Shown here piece by piece: positions 42,926 to 52,741 of a DNA stretch of 64,000 bases. Origin of the DNA: Burkholderia stagnalis (lineage in GTDB: Bacteria > Pseudomonadota > Gammaproteobacteria > Burkholderiales > Burkholderiaceae); assembly GCF_902830275.1 (NCBI RefSeq), contig NZ_CADESW010000018.1, positions 62,001-126,000 of the forward strand, given 5' to 3'. The notes under the pieces were generated by a model. That model did not search any database. It saw only the letters and a list, made by a program, of their open reading frames with translations, and was not told the DNA's origin. The stretch's first letter is position 1. The number at the start of each line of letters is the position of its first letter. Both the position numbers and the translations under genes were made by a program.

Positions 42926-44287
42926 TCAGGCGCTTCGACCGGGCGCCGCCTCGGCGGTGCGCGCGGTGGCCGGGAAGTCGAGATGCCCGTGCCAGTCGCC
43001 GAAGTAGACCTTGCGGCCATAGCGCAGGGCCGTGACGACACCGAGCACGCCGGCGCCGAACGTGAACTGCACGCACACCCACGCGCTCGCCGGCATCAGC
43101 GCGACGAGCGCCAGCGACGCGGCGCTGGCCCAGATCGCGTAGGTCAGGTTGTACGTGAACGAAATGCCCGACACGCGCATGGCGGTCGAGAACAGCGCAA
43201 CCATGACGGACGGCACGGCCCCGACCACGCCCGACAGCAGTCCGGCAAACGCATAGGCCAGCGCGATGGCGACGCCGTGGCCGCCGCCGGCGAGGCTCGC
43301 ATAGAGCGCCGCCGTGCCGACCGGCAGCAGCGCGCTGTAGAGCGCCACGGCCTTCCACGCGCCGATGCGATCGACGACGAGGCCCGCGATCACGCAGCCG
43401 ATGTTCAGAAACACGATGCCGACGCTGCTGATCGCGAACGTCTCGCGGGCCGACAGGCCGAAGCGCTGCTGCATGAAGGTCGGCGTCACGATCACGAGCA
43501 CGACGACGGCCGACGTCAGCACGGCGGTGAGCGCGACGGCCGGCATGAACGCGCTGCGCTGCGCGCGGATCACCTCGCGCAGCGGGAACGCGACGGCTGC
43601 CGTGCGGCGGCCCTGCATCTCGAGAAAGCGCGGCGTCTCGCTGAGCCGGCGGCGCATCCAGACCCCGACGAGCCCGAACAGCCCGCCGAGAATGAACGGA
43701 ATGCGCCAGCCGTAATCGAGCATCTGGGCAGGGCTGAAGCATCGTTCGAGCACCGCGCCCGTCAGCGCGCCGAGCAGATAGCCGAGCGTGAGGCCGGCCT
43801 GCAGCATGCCGAGCACGTAGCCGCGGCGCCCGCTGCGCGCATGCTCGGCCACGAACGCCCACGCGCTCGGCACCTCGCCGCCGACGGCTGCGCCCTGCAG
43901 GATCCGCATCGCCAGCAATACGAGCGGCGCGAGATAACCGATCTGCGCGTACGTCGGCATGATGCCGATCGCGAAGCACGGCAACGCCATCAGCAGCACG
44001 GTCAGGCTGAACACGCGCTTGCGGCCGCTGCGATCGGCGAAATGCGCCATCCAGATGCCGCCGAGCGGGCGCGCGAGGTAGCCGGTGGCGAAAATGCCGA
44101 AGCTTTGCAGCAGCTTCAGCCATTGCGGCATGTCGGGGGGAAAGAACACGCGGCTCAGCGTCACCGCGAAGAAGAAAAAGATGATGAAGTCGTAGACCTC
44201 GAGCGCGCCTCCGAGCATCGACAGCACCAGCATCTTGCGGTCGTGATGCGCCGGGCGTGGCGAAGCCGGCTGCGCGTCGATCGTCAT
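42926..44287 (-). CDS. MFS transporter, metabolite:H+ symporter type
   Basis: This 453-residue membrane protein belongs to the MHS group of MFS (ProP, KgtP, ShiA-like). HFADRSGRKRV is the loop 2-3 motif, and ILQGAAVGGEVPSAWAFVAEHA the typical MHS signature after the fourth segment. It would import an organic acid or osmolyte with protons. AGGAA lies before the ATG at 44287. The C-terminus has a short hydrophilic tail. It is not clearly tied to either neighbour. Confidence 0.85.
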   Translation of the reverse strand: MTIDAQPASPRPAHHDRKMLVLSMLGGALEVYDFIIFFFFAVTLSRVFFPPDMPQWLKLLQSFGIFATGYLARPLGGIWMAHFADRSGRKRVFSLTVLLMALPCFAIGIMPTYAQIGYLAPLVLLAMRILQGAAVGGEVPSAWAFVAEHARSGRRGYVLGMLQAGLTLGYLLGALTGAVLERCFSPAQMLDYGWRIPFILGGLFGLVGVWMRRRLSETPRFLEMQGRRTAAVAFPLREVIRAQRSAFMPAVALTAVLTSAVVVLVIVTPTFMQQRFGLSARETFAISSVGIVFLNIGCVIAGLVVDRIGAWKAVALYSALLPVGTAALYASLAGGGHGVAIALAYAFAGLLSGVVGAVPSVMVALFSTAMRVSGISFTYNLTYAIWASAASLALVALMPASAWVCVQFTFGAGVLGVVTALRYGRKVYFGDWHGHLDFPATARTAEAAPGRSA

Positions 44288-44509
44288 GGGAAATTCCTGG
44301 TATGGGTTCGGAGAGCGGGATTCGGCGGCGAGGATAGCAAGAACCGTTCGATCCGGCAAAGCCGGTTGCCGATGATCGAATCGCGCGCCGTTTCACATCC
44401 CGCTCGTCGAGCGGGGTGGATCATATGTGGGCCGTGACACGAGGAAGCTTCGGAGTCCGTGGCGAATCGCCGCGCCTTCCGGCCCGGTGATGCGCATCGG
44501 GCCGACCCT

Positions 44510-45838
44510 CTACTGACGCGGCGTCTCGTTCGGCTCGCAATCGGCACGCATGCGCGGTTCGAAGCGCACGCGGGCATTCCTGGGGCGAAGGGAGAACCAG
44601 CCTTGCGGGGTCACCGGCCCGAGGATCGTCATGTCCCAGTGCTCGACCCAGTAGGCCAGCGAGACGGCCAGGTCCATCATCGCCATGCCGGTGCCCGGGC
44701 AGGCGCGATCGCCGACGCCGAACGGAAAATACGCGCCCTGCGGCCAGGTCGCGGCTTGCATGAAGCGCTCGGGCCGGAACGCATCGGGCTCCGGAAACCA
44801 GCGCGCGTCGCGATGCGTGATCCAGCTGGAGATCATCACGATATCGCCGCGCGCGAACGACGTGCCCGCCACGGTCATCGCGCGCGACAGCTGGCGCGGC
44901 ACCAGCGCATAAGCCGGCGGGTACAGGCGCAGGGTTTCCTGGATCACGGCGCGCAGCAGCGGCGCGCGACGCAGGTCCTGCAACTGCGTCACGCCGGACC
45001 AGTCGATCGTGGCGAGCTCCTTGCGCAGCGCGGCCAGCACCTCGGGATGCCGGGCCAGCAGCAGTTGCGCCCAGGACAGCGTTGCGCCGGTGGCCTGGTG
45101 CGAGGCCATCAGCAGCGTGGCGAGGTCGTCGCGATGCATGACCACCGGGCGCGCCGATTCCTTGACGACCCGCTCGATCTGCGAACGCATCACGCGCAGG
45201 GCCCAACGCTTGCGCGGGCACATCTTGCTCGGGAACCAGTGACCGAGGGGCAGCCCCGTGCTGGTTTCGAGCAACGCAACGCGCGACAGGATGCGCACGG
45301 CCTTGGCAATGGTTTCCGCGTTCGGGCCGAGATCGACGCCGAACAACGCATGGCCGGCCAGCGTGACGCTGTAGGCGGCCATTTCCAGATCCAGGTCGAC
45401 CACCTGGCCCGGCACGAGGCGCGCCGACCAGTGTCGCGCGATACGCTGGATCTCCTGCGCGGCGGGCGGCTGAATATGCGGGCGCACCACCTGGCGCTGG
45501 CGACGTGCCGCGTCGCCCTCCTTCATCATGAAACTCGGCCCGTTCCACTGCCGCATGATGCACAGGCTCGGCTCCCAGCGCCGCAGGTCGGCGCGATGGG
45601 AGACCATCAGGTCATGGACCGCCTCGGGATGAAACACGCACCAGAGCCGCTTCACGCCCATCCGCAGGCTCGCGAGATCGGGCGACGCGCGATGCATGTC
45701 GGCCAGCCACTTCAACGGGTCGCGCTGGATTTCCAGCCAATGATTCAGGCCGGCATCCGGGAAGCGCCTGGCTTGACGGCGCAAGGCCAGCCGCTTGCGG
45801 ACAGGGCAGCTCGTTATGGTTGTGGTGTCGTGGCTCAT
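44510..45838 (-). CDS. Cytochrome P450
   Basis: This 442-residue P450 has the haem loop FPFGVGDRACPG with ligand Cys380, the K-helix ETLR and an I-helix ASHQATGATLSW in which Gln and Thr occupy the usual (A/G)GxxT region. No N-terminal membrane anchor is present, so it is soluble as most bacterial P450s. No ferredoxin gene is adjacent. It is closer in style to CYP102/eukaryote-like fatty-acid P450s than to camphor types. The substrate is unknown; a role in modifying a nearby product is possible but not shown. Confidence 0.88.
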   Translation of the reverse strand: MSHDTTTITSCPVRKRLALRRQARRFPDAGLNHWLEIQRDPLKWLADMHRASPDLASLRMGVKRLWCVFHPEAVHDLMVSHRADLRRWEPSLCIMRQWNGPSFMMKEGDAARRQRQVVRPHIQPPAAQEIQRIARHWSARLVPGQVVDLDLEMAAYSVTLAGHALFGVDLGPNAETIAKAVRILSRVALLETSTGLPLGHWFPSKMCPRKRWALRVMRSQIERVVKESARPVVMHRDDLATLLMASHQATGATLSWAQLLLARHPEVLAALRKELATIDWSGVTQLQDLRRAPLLRAVIQETLRLYPPAYALVPRQLSRAMTVAGTSFARGDIVMISSWITHRDARWFPEPDAFRPERFMQAATWPQGAYFPFGVGDRACPGTGMAMMDLAVSLAYWVEHWDMTILGPVTPQGWFSLRPRNARVRFEPRMRADCEPNETPRQ

Positions 45839-45967
45839 TCGACCGGCTCAGGGGGCGCTCTCTCGGATTCGTCGGCCGCCTTGTCGGGGCGGCGGGACGG
45901 GCGCCGGCAATTCTATTACAACGGGCGCGAACCGGATGTCGCGGATGCCGGATGCCGGATGCCGTCC

Positions 45968-45973
45968 TACAAT
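45968..45973 (+). promoter_or_regulatory. Possible -10 element TACAAT
   Basis: TACAAT lies 33 bases before the ATG of the acetyltransferase gene at 46007, just after three tandem CGGATGC-like units. The -35 is not clear. Weak support. Confidence 0.3.
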
Positions 45974-46006
45974 GCCCGATCCAACGCGCACGGAGGAAAA
46001 CGACGC

Positions 46007-46564
46007 ATGGCGAATGACGATCGAACCAGGATCATTCCGGGAAGGACGCCCGAATCGGCCGCCATGCAGGCCGACATCAAGCGCGCGATGGCGCTCACCG
46101 CCCGCCTCAACCGTCTGACGTACAACGATGCGGACGAGGTGCGCGCGTTGTTCGGCGAGCTGATCGGCAAGCCGGTCGACGACAGCGTTCTGTTGATTCC
46201 ACCGTTCTATACGACCGGCGGGCCGGATATCCGCGTCGGCCGCAACGTGTTCATCAACCAGAACTGCACGTTCTACGATCTCGGCGGGCTCGACATCGGC
46301 GACGACGTGATGATCGGGCCGAACGTGAGCCTCATCACGAGCGGCCACCCGCTCGAACCGTCCCGGCGGCGCGCGTTCGTCGTCGCCAGGCCGATCAGGA
46401 TCGAACGCAACGTCTGGATCGGCGCCGGCGCGACCGTCATCGGCGGCGTGACGGTGGGCGAAAACGCAGTGGTCGGCGCGGGCGCCGTCGTCACCCGGGA
46501 CGTTCCCCCGAATACGCTCGTCGGCGGCAATCCGGCGAAGGTCATTCGTTCGATTGCCGACTGA
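46007..46564 (+). CDS. Hexapeptide-repeat O-acetyltransferase, maltose/galactoside type
   Basis: This 185-residue protein has the N-terminal mac domain helix (ALTARLNRLTYNDADEVRALF) and left-handed beta-helix repeats (INQNCTFYDLGGLDIGDDVMIG, VWIGAGATVIGGVTVGENAVVGAGAVV), with the catalytic His in SGHPLE. It acetylates a sugar hydroxyl using acetyl-CoA, as a trimer. GGAGG lies before the ATG at 46007. The gene is divergent from the P450 gene. Sugar specificity unknown. Confidence 0.88.
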   Translation: MANDDRTRIIPGRTPESAAMQADIKRAMALTARLNRLTYNDADEVRALFGELIGKPVDDSVLLIPPFYTTGGPDIRVGRNVFINQNCTFYDLGGLDIGDDVMIGPNVSLITSGHPLEPSRRRAFVVARPIRIERNVWIGAGATVIGGVTVGENAVVGAGAVVTRDVPPNTLVGGNPAKVIRSIAD

Positions 46565-46677
46565 CGGCGGGCAGGGTGTGCAGCATCGACCCGATGCTCG
46601 ACCAGGGGCAGCGATTGCCGGCGGGCCCGCCGCGACCTTGAGATACGATGGCGTTCCAACGTACTGGAGTTGTCCTC

Positions 46678-47145
46678 ATGCAAGTGCTCGTCGACGCTGA
46701 CGCCTGCCCCGCCGTCATCAAGGACATGCTGTTTCGGGCCGCGCGGCGCGCCGAAGTGCAGGTGACGCTGGTGGCCAACCAATATTTGCGCACGCCGCCG
46801 TCGCCGTTCATCAAGTCGATCCAGGTGCCGGCGGGTTTCGACGCGGCCGATGCCCGCGTCGTCGAACTCGTCGCGGCCGGCGACCTCGTGATTACCGCGG
46901 ACATTCCGCTCGCCGCCGCCGTCATCGAGCGCGGCGCGCATGCGCTCGACCCGCGCGGCAACTGGTTCACGCGTGAAAACATCAAGGAGCGCCTGACGAT
47001 GCGCGACGTGATGGACCAGCTCCGCAATGCAGGCATCGACACGGGTGGCCCGGCGCCGTTCAGCGCGCGCGACAGCAAGGCGTTTGCCGGCCAGCTCGAT
47101 CGGTTTCTCGCGCGACACGGCACGCCGCGTCGCGGCGGCGATTAG
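46678..47145 (+). CDS. YaiI/UPF0178 family protein
   Basis: This 155-residue protein matches the conserved YaiI/YqxD family: VDADACPAVIKDML at the start, DLVITADIPLAAAVIERGAHALDPRG in the middle and FAGQLDRFLAR at the end. The conserved Asp residues resemble those of PIN-like folds, but no activity is established. ATG at 46678 is chosen because the family starts at MQVLVDADA; an ATG 30 bases earlier is less likely. Single gene, converging on the TldE gene. Confidence 0.9.
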   Translation: MQVLVDADACPAVIKDMLFRAARRAEVQVTLVANQYLRTPPSPFIKSIQVPAGFDAADARVVELVAAGDLVITADIPLAAAVIERGAHALDPRGNWFTRENIKERLTMRDVMDQLRNAGIDTGGPAPFSARDSKAFAGQLDRFLARHGTPRRGGD

Positions 47146-47207
47146 TCGACCGACGCCGGCCGCTCGCGCGGTTGCCTTGCATCGCAGGGCGGCCGCGCCC
47201 TCGCCTG

Positions 47208-48575
47208 TCACAGCGTCAGTTCGAACCCGCGCACGAGCGCGCCCGGCACCTGCGCGCCGCCCGTCGCGCGCTCGCCCCAGCCGGCGTCGTTCAGCTGCAG
47301 CGCGGGCGTCGCGCCGAGCTGCTCGAGCCCCGGGCCGAACAGCCGGTAGAAGCTGTCGTCGAAGCGCATCGCGTCGACCGGCGCGACGATCTTGCCGCCC
47401 TCGACCCAGAACGTCGCGAAGCGCGTCATCCCGGTCATCCGGCAGTTCATCCGGTCGGAGAAGTTCAGGTACCAGAGATTGCCGACGTACAGCCCCGTAT
47501 CGAGCGCCGCGAGCGCGTCGTCGTCCGCGAGCGTGCCGCCCGCGATCGTCAGCGACTGCGGCGATTCGTCATCGTTCGCGCCGTTCGGCGCCAGCGCGTA
47601 TTCGCGCGCGCTGCGCGCGCTGACGAGCCGCTCGGCGCTGCGCCCCGCGACGACGAGCGGCACGCTGTCGCGGCGATAGCCGTCCGCGTTGAATGCCGGC
47701 ACGATGTCGAGCGCCAGGTTCTCGGCGATCGACACGCGCGGATCGAGCGCGACCTCGCCCGCGTGCAGCTTGTGCAGCGCGCTGCGCGCGCTCTGGTGCG
47801 CGCGCGCCGAGAAGCCGTCCCAGCCGATCAGGTAGGTCATCTCGTAGATCGCGGCCGGCGCGAAATACGTGCGATAGCGGCCGGGCGCGAGCGCCTTCGG
47901 CGCACGGCCGAGCACCGGCAACCGCGCGGCGGCCGCCTCGACCTTGCGCGCGAACACCGCGTCGTCCCAGTCGTCGCCGACATAGGCCGTCTTGATCGCG
48001 CGGCCGCCCGGCGCGTACAGCGACCAGTTGAAATCGAAGTTCTCGACTTCGTGCCAGCCGCGGCTGCCCGTCGACGACGCGAACCCGCGCGCCACCGAGC
48101 CGCCCGCATAAAAACCGACGAAATCGAGCCCGCGCGCGCATTCGGCCACCACCCGCGCGAGCGCGTCCGCGTCCGGCAGGCGGCCCGGGCGGCGCGTGTC
48201 CTGCGTCCACGTAGACGTGTCGACCAGCAGGTGCGGATCGTCTGACGCATCGCGCAGCTCGTCGCGCAGCGCACGCAGCGTCGCCGCGAGCGCCGGCAGG
48301 TCGGCGGCGGGGTCGCCCGCCAGCGTCGACGTGGCGCTCGCCTGCCGCGCGCCGTCGATCAGCCGCACGGCAAGCTTGCCCTGCACCACGCGCCCGGTCT
48401 GGCGGATCCGGCCTTCGTTGAAGCGGACGAAATCGGACGTCTCGCCGGCGAACCACAGCAGCACCATTTCGCCGGACGCCTTCAGCCGCTCGGCTTCGTC
48501 CGCGATGCGCAGGAAATGCGTGCGCCAGTCGAGCGCCGTCGTGGTGCTGGTCGTTACCGTGTCGAATCCCGTCAT
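47208..48575 (-). CDS. tldE: TldE/PmbA-family peptidase subunit
   Basis: This 455-residue protein is a TldD/PmbA-family member lacking the HExxxH zinc motif, so it is the TldE-like, non-catalytic partner. NLWYLNFSDRMNCRMTGMTRFATFWVEGGKI near the end is the family signature region. In E. coli TldD-TldE cuts unfolded peptides, matures microcin B17 and degrades CcdA. ATG overlaps the TldD stop (TGATG) after GGAGGAG, so the two are made together. Last gene of the peptide-uptake island. Confidence 0.85.
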   Translation of the reverse strand: MTGFDTVTTSTTTALDWRTHFLRIADEAERLKASGEMVLLWFAGETSDFVRFNEGRIRQTGRVVQGKLAVRLIDGARQASATSTLAGDPAADLPALAATLRALRDELRDASDDPHLLVDTSTWTQDTRRPGRLPDADALARVVAECARGLDFVGFYAGGSVARGFASSTGSRGWHEVENFDFNWSLYAPGGRAIKTAYVGDDWDDAVFARKVEAAAARLPVLGRAPKALAPGRYRTYFAPAAIYEMTYLIGWDGFSARAHQSARSALHKLHAGEVALDPRVSIAENLALDIVPAFNADGYRRDSVPLVVAGRSAERLVSARSAREYALAPNGANDDESPQSLTIAGGTLADDDALAALDTGLYVGNLWYLNFSDRMNCRMTGMTRFATFWVEGGKIVAPVDAMRFDDSFYRLFGPGLEQLGATPALQLNDAGWGERATGGAQVPGALVRGFELTL

Positions 48576-50008
48576 CACGCTCCTCCGAAAACGTCGACGT
48601 CGGCGAACACGCACGCGGGCGACGCGTGGCCGACCCGGATCACCTGCATCGGTTCGCCCTTGCCGCAGAACGGCGTGCCGTACACGCCGAAGGTGCTCGC
48701 ATCGCCCACCGCGCGCAGGCTGCGCCAGAAACTCGCGGAAATGCCGCGGTAGTTCGGCTGCTTGACGACCTGCGTCAGCTTGCCGTGCTCGATCAGCTGG
48801 CCGAACTCGCAGCCGAACTGGAATTTGTTGCGATGATCGTCGATCGACCACGACGTGTTGGTGCGCATCAGGATGCCGTGCTCGATGCCGGCGATCAGCT
48901 GGTCGAGCGTCTGGTCGCCGGGCTCGACGTTCAGGTTCGCCATCCGGTCGATCGGCGCCCGGTTCCAGCTCGACGCCCGCGCGTTCGCGACGCCCGGCAG
49001 CCCCGCGCGCTGCTGCGACAGCGCGCCGCCGAGCGGCCGCTCGAGCACGCCGTTGCGGATCAGGTGCTGCTTGTGCGCGGCGCTGCCGTCGTCGTCGAAC
49101 GCATACGAGGCCGCCTCCGACGCGAGCCCCGGATCGAACGTGACGTTCAGCAGCGGCGAGCCGTACTGGTAGCTGCCGAACATCTCCGGCTTCACGAAGC
49201 TCCAGCCCGCGAAATTGCGCTCGTCGCCGAGAATGCGGTCGAGCTCGAGCGGATGGCCGATCGATTCGTGGATCTGCAGCATCATCTGGTCGGGCATCAG
49301 CAGCAGGTCGCGGCGGCCCGACGGGCAGTTCGGCGCGGCGAGCAGCTGCAGCGCCTCGTCGGCGACGCGCGCGCCCGCGCCGTCGAAGCCGTAGCGCGCG
49401 AGCACGTCGAGGCCGCCCTGCGCAAGCGTGCCCGAATGGCCGAGCGAGCGCACCTGCGTGTCGCCGTTCGCGTGCGCGACGGCGCTCAGCTCCGGCATCA
49501 GGAAGCGGAACCGCTGGTCGATCCGCACGCCGTCGCTCGTTACGAACAGCTGGTCGGTCTGCGTGATCGTCACGGCGGCGGTGCGCTCGACGATCCGCGC
49601 GTCGATGCGCGCCGCCGCGCATTCGTGCGCGAGGCGTTCGATCCATTCGGCGCGCGACGGCAGCGGCGCGTCGACGCCCGGCGACGCGTACGCGCCGCCC
49701 GCCTGCGGGCGCGCCGCCTGCCGGTGGTCGATCAGCGACCATGCGGCGCTCGCCTTCGCGCGCGCGGTGGCCACGTCGAGCGCGGCCTGCAGCCCGCGCG
49801 GCGACAGGTCCGCGCTCGCCGCGTAGCCCGCGCCGGCCCCCGCCCACGCGATCAGCATCGCGCCGCGGTCGCGCACGCGCGACGCCGGCAACGCGACGTC
49901 GTTGCGCACCTGGTGGCCGTCGGTCGTCTCGTCGACGACGCGCAGCGCCCAGAAATCGGCCGTGCTGCGCAACCCGCGCGCGGCGTCCGCCCAGCTTTCG
50001 TCAATCAT
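48575..50008 (-). CDS. tldD: TldD-family zinc peptidase
   Basis: This 477-residue protein has the TldD zinc motif HESIGH (H247, E248, H252) in LQIHESIGHPLE, followed by ELDRILG as in the family. It forms the active subunit of a TldD-TldE peptidase that takes unfolded peptides. It overlaps yejF upstream by eight bases and tldE downstream. Genomes of this type usually have a separate housekeeping tldD, so this copy is probably dedicated to the peptides taken up by the island. Confidence 0.88.
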   Translation of the reverse strand: MIDESWADAARGLRSTADFWALRVVDETTDGHQVRNDVALPASRVRDRGAMLIAWAGAGAGYAASADLSPRGLQAALDVATARAKASAAWSLIDHRQAARPQAGGAYASPGVDAPLPSRAEWIERLAHECAAARIDARIVERTAAVTITQTDQLFVTSDGVRIDQRFRFLMPELSAVAHANGDTQVRSLGHSGTLAQGGLDVLARYGFDGAGARVADEALQLLAAPNCPSGRRDLLLMPDQMMLQIHESIGHPLELDRILGDERNFAGWSFVKPEMFGSYQYGSPLLNVTFDPGLASEAASYAFDDDGSAAHKQHLIRNGVLERPLGGALSQQRAGLPGVANARASSWNRAPIDRMANLNVEPGDQTLDQLIAGIEHGILMRTNTSWSIDDHRNKFQFGCEFGQLIEHGKLTQVVKQPNYRGISASFWRSLRAVGDASTFGVYGTPFCGKGEPMQVIRVGHASPACVFADVDVFGGA

Positions 50009-51635
50009 GTTCCCTCTCGTACGGTTCGTGCGACGGCGCCAGCATCGACGACGCCATCAGCGCCCGGGTATAAGGATGCGACGGCGCATGCAACACCTGC
50101 AGCGTATCGCCCGCCTCGACCACGCGCCCGGCCTGCATCACGATCACCCGGTGCGCCATCGCGCGCATCACGGCCAGGTCGTGCGTGATGAACAGGTAGC
50201 TGAGCCGATAGCGGGCCTGCAGGTTCGTCAGCAGCGTCAGCACCTGCTTCTGGATCGACACGTCGAGCGCGCTGGTCGGCTCGTCGAGCACGAGCAATTC
50301 GGGTTCCACCGCCAGCGCGCGCGCGATCGCGATCCGCTGCCGCTGCCCGCCGGAAAACTCGTGCGGATAGCGCGGCATCGCGTCGGCCGGCAGCCCGACT
50401 TCGTCCAGCAGCGCCGCGATCCGCTCACGGCGCGCGCCGGCCGACAGTTCCGGCCGATGCAGCGCGAGCCCCTCGCCGACGATCTGCTCGATCGTCATGC
50501 GCGGCGACAGCGAACCGAAAGGATCCTGGAACACGACCTGCATCCGTCCGTACAGCGCGCGGCGCCCGGCCTGCGTATGCAGCGCCGCGAGCGGCCGCCC
50601 GCCGATCTCGATCGTGCCGGCCGCCGGCGCCTGCAGCCCGAGCACCGCGGCCGCGAGCGTCGACTTGCCCGACCCCGATTCGCCGACGATACCGATGGTC
50701 TCGCCGCGACGCAAGCGCAGCGCCACGTCGTGCACCGCGCGGAACGCCGTTCGCCCGAACACCGCGCGCCAGCCTTGCGCGGCCGTGCGGTAGTCGACCG
50801 CGAGCGCGCGCACGTCGAGGATCGCCGGCGCGTCGTCCGCCACGGGCCCGATCGCGCGGCGCGGCGCGCTGTCGAGCAGGCGCCGCGTGTACGGGTGCCG
50901 CGGCGCGTCGAACAGCGCGCCGGTCGCGTTGGTCTCGACGAGCGCGCCGCGCTCCATCACCGCGACGCGCTGCGCGAAGCGGCGCACGAGGTTCAGGTCG
51001 TGCGTGATCAGCAGCACGGCCATCCCGCGCGCGGCCGCCTCCTGTTCCTGCAGCTCGAGCAGCAGGTCGACGATCTGTTCGCGCACCGTCACGTCGAGCG
51101 CGGTGGTCGGCTCGTCGGCGAGCAGCAGGCGCGGCCGGCACGCGAGCGCCATCGCGATCATCGCGCGCTGCCGCTGGCCGCCGGAAAGCTGGTGCGGAAA
51201 GCTGTCGATGCGCCGCTCGGGCTCCGGAATCCCGGTGCGGCGCAGCAGCGCGATGCCGCGCTCGCGCGCTTCGCCGGGCCGCAGCCCTTCGTGCAGCCGC
51301 AGGCTTTCCGCGATCTGCCGGCCGATCGTGTAGAGCGGATTGAGCGCGGTCATCGGCTCCTGGAACACCATCGCGATGTCCGCGCCGCGCAGGCCGCGCA
51401 TCTGCCGCTCGGTCTTCGTCAGCACATCCTCGCCGTCGAACACGATCCGCCCCGACAGCGTCGCGCCGCGCACGAGCCGCAGGATCGACAGCGCGGTCAC
51501 GCTCTTGCCCGAGCCCGACTCGCCGACCAGCGCGACGCGCTCGCCGCGCGCGACCGACAGGCTCAGCTCGTGCACGACGGTGCGCGCGCCGAATTGCGCG
51601 GAAAAGCGCTCGATCTCCAGCAACGGCTGCGTCAT
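50001..51635 (-). CDS. yejF: Peptide ABC importer, fused double ATPase YejF
   Basis: This 544-residue protein has two ABC ATPase domains: Walker A GESGSGKS in each, signatures LSGGQRQR and FSGGQRQR, and two Walker B/D-loop segments (DEPTTALD, DEPTSALD). This is the YejF layout, powering the YejB/YejE permeases. YejABEF imports microcin C and defensin-like peptides in other bacteria. Its stop overlaps tldD, and its ATG overlaps the yejE stop. Confidence 0.92.
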   Translation of the reverse strand: MTQPLLEIERFSAQFGARTVVHELSLSVARGERVALVGESGSGKSVTALSILRLVRGATLSGRIVFDGEDVLTKTERQMRGLRGADIAMVFQEPMTALNPLYTIGRQIAESLRLHEGLRPGEARERGIALLRRTGIPEPERRIDSFPHQLSGGQRQRAMIAMALACRPRLLLADEPTTALDVTVREQIVDLLLELQEQEAAARGMAVLLITHDLNLVRRFAQRVAVMERGALVETNATGALFDAPRHPYTRRLLDSAPRRAIGPVADDAPAILDVRALAVDYRTAAQGWRAVFGRTAFRAVHDVALRLRRGETIGIVGESGSGKSTLAAAVLGLQAPAAGTIEIGGRPLAALHTQAGRRALYGRMQVVFQDPFGSLSPRMTIEQIVGEGLALHRPELSAGARRERIAALLDEVGLPADAMPRYPHEFSGGQRQRIAIARALAVEPELLVLDEPTSALDVSIQKQVLTLLTNLQARYRLSYLFITHDLAVMRAMAHRVIVMQAGRVVEAGDTLQVLHAPSHPYTRALMASSMLAPSHEPYEREHD

Positions 51636-52741
51636 CGCGGGCCTCCGCCGAATGCGGAGCCGCGCGTGCGCGTGTCGAGCGCGTTGCGCAGCGCGTCGCC
51701 CATGAACGTCAGCAGCAGCAGCGTGACGACGAGCGCCGCGAACGCGGCCAGCGAGATCCACCATGCGTCGAGATTGTTCTTGCCCTGCTTCAGCAGCTCG
51801 CCGAGGCTCGGCGCCGGCGGCGGCACGCCGAGCCCGAGGAAGTCGAGGCTCGTCAGCGACAGGATCGCCGCGCTCATCCGGAACGGCAGGAACGTGATCA
51901 CCGGCGTCAGGCTGTTCGGCAGCACGTGCCGCCAGATGATCTGGCGATTGGTCAGCCCCATCGTGCGCGCGGCCTTCACGTAGTCGAGCCCGCGGTTGCG
52001 CAGGAATTCCGCGCGCACGTAGTCGGACAGCAGCAGCCAGCCGAACATCGACAGCAGCACGAACAGCAGCCACAGCGACGGCTCGAAGATCGACGCGAAG
52101 ATGATCAGCAGGTACAGGTCCGGCAGCGCGCTCCAGATCTCGACCAGCCGCTGGCCGACCAGGTCCGTGCGGCCGCCGTAGAAGCCCTGCACGGCGCCCG
52201 CCAGCATGCCGAGCAGCGTGCCCGACGCGGTCAGCGCGAGCGCCATCAGCACCGACAGCCGGAAGCCGTAGAGCAGCCGCGCCAGCACGTCGCGGCCGAA
52301 CTGGTCGGTGCCGAGCCAGTTGCTCGCCGACGGCGGCGCCGGATACGGGCGCGATGCGAAGTAGTCGATCGTGTCGTAGCGGTAGCGGTTCGGCGGATAG
52401 ATCGCGACGTTGCCGGGCGCGTCGAGCTTCGCGCGGATGTACGGATCGAGATAGTTGGTCCCGGCCGGGAAATCGCCGCCGAACTGCGTTTCCGGATAGT
52501 CCTTCAGGATCGGGAAGTAATAGTGGCCGTCGTAGCGCAGCGCGAGCGGCCGGTCGTTCGACAGCACGTCGGCGAACAGGCTGATCGCGAACAGCGCGAC
52601 GAAGATCACGAAGCTCCAGTAGCCGAGCGGCTGGCTGCGGAAGCGCTGCCACGTGCGCCGCCACGGCGACGCCGTGCGGCCGGGGTGCGCGGCGTCAGCG
52701 CGCCACGCGGTCGAATTGGATGCGGGGGTCGACGAGGACAT
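51632..52741 (-). CDS. yejE: Peptide ABC importer permease YejE
   Basis: This 369-residue permease has an N-terminal cytoplasmic stretch, one membrane segment, a periplasmic domain of about 90 residues (NDRPLALRYDGHYYFPILKD) typical of YejE, then the permease core with VKAARTMGLTNRQIIWRHVLPN as the EAA coupling loop. It pairs with YejB. It begins inside the end of yejB (47-bp overlap). Confidence 0.92.
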   Translation of the reverse strand: MSSSTPASNSTAWRADAAHPGRTASPWRRTWQRFRSQPLGYWSFVIFVALFAISLFADVLSNDRPLALRYDGHYYFPILKDYPETQFGGDFPAGTNYLDPYIRAKLDAPGNVAIYPPNRYRYDTIDYFASRPYPAPPSASNWLGTDQFGRDVLARLLYGFRLSVLMALALTASGTLLGMLAGAVQGFYGGRTDLVGQRLVEIWSALPDLYLLIIFASIFEPSLWLLFVLLSMFGWLLLSDYVRAEFLRNRGLDYVKAARTMGLTNRQIIWRHVLPNSLTPVITFLPFRMSAAILSLTSLDFLGLGVPPPAPSLGELLKQGKNNLDAWWISLAAFAALVVTLLLLTFMGDALRNALDTRTRGSAFGGGPR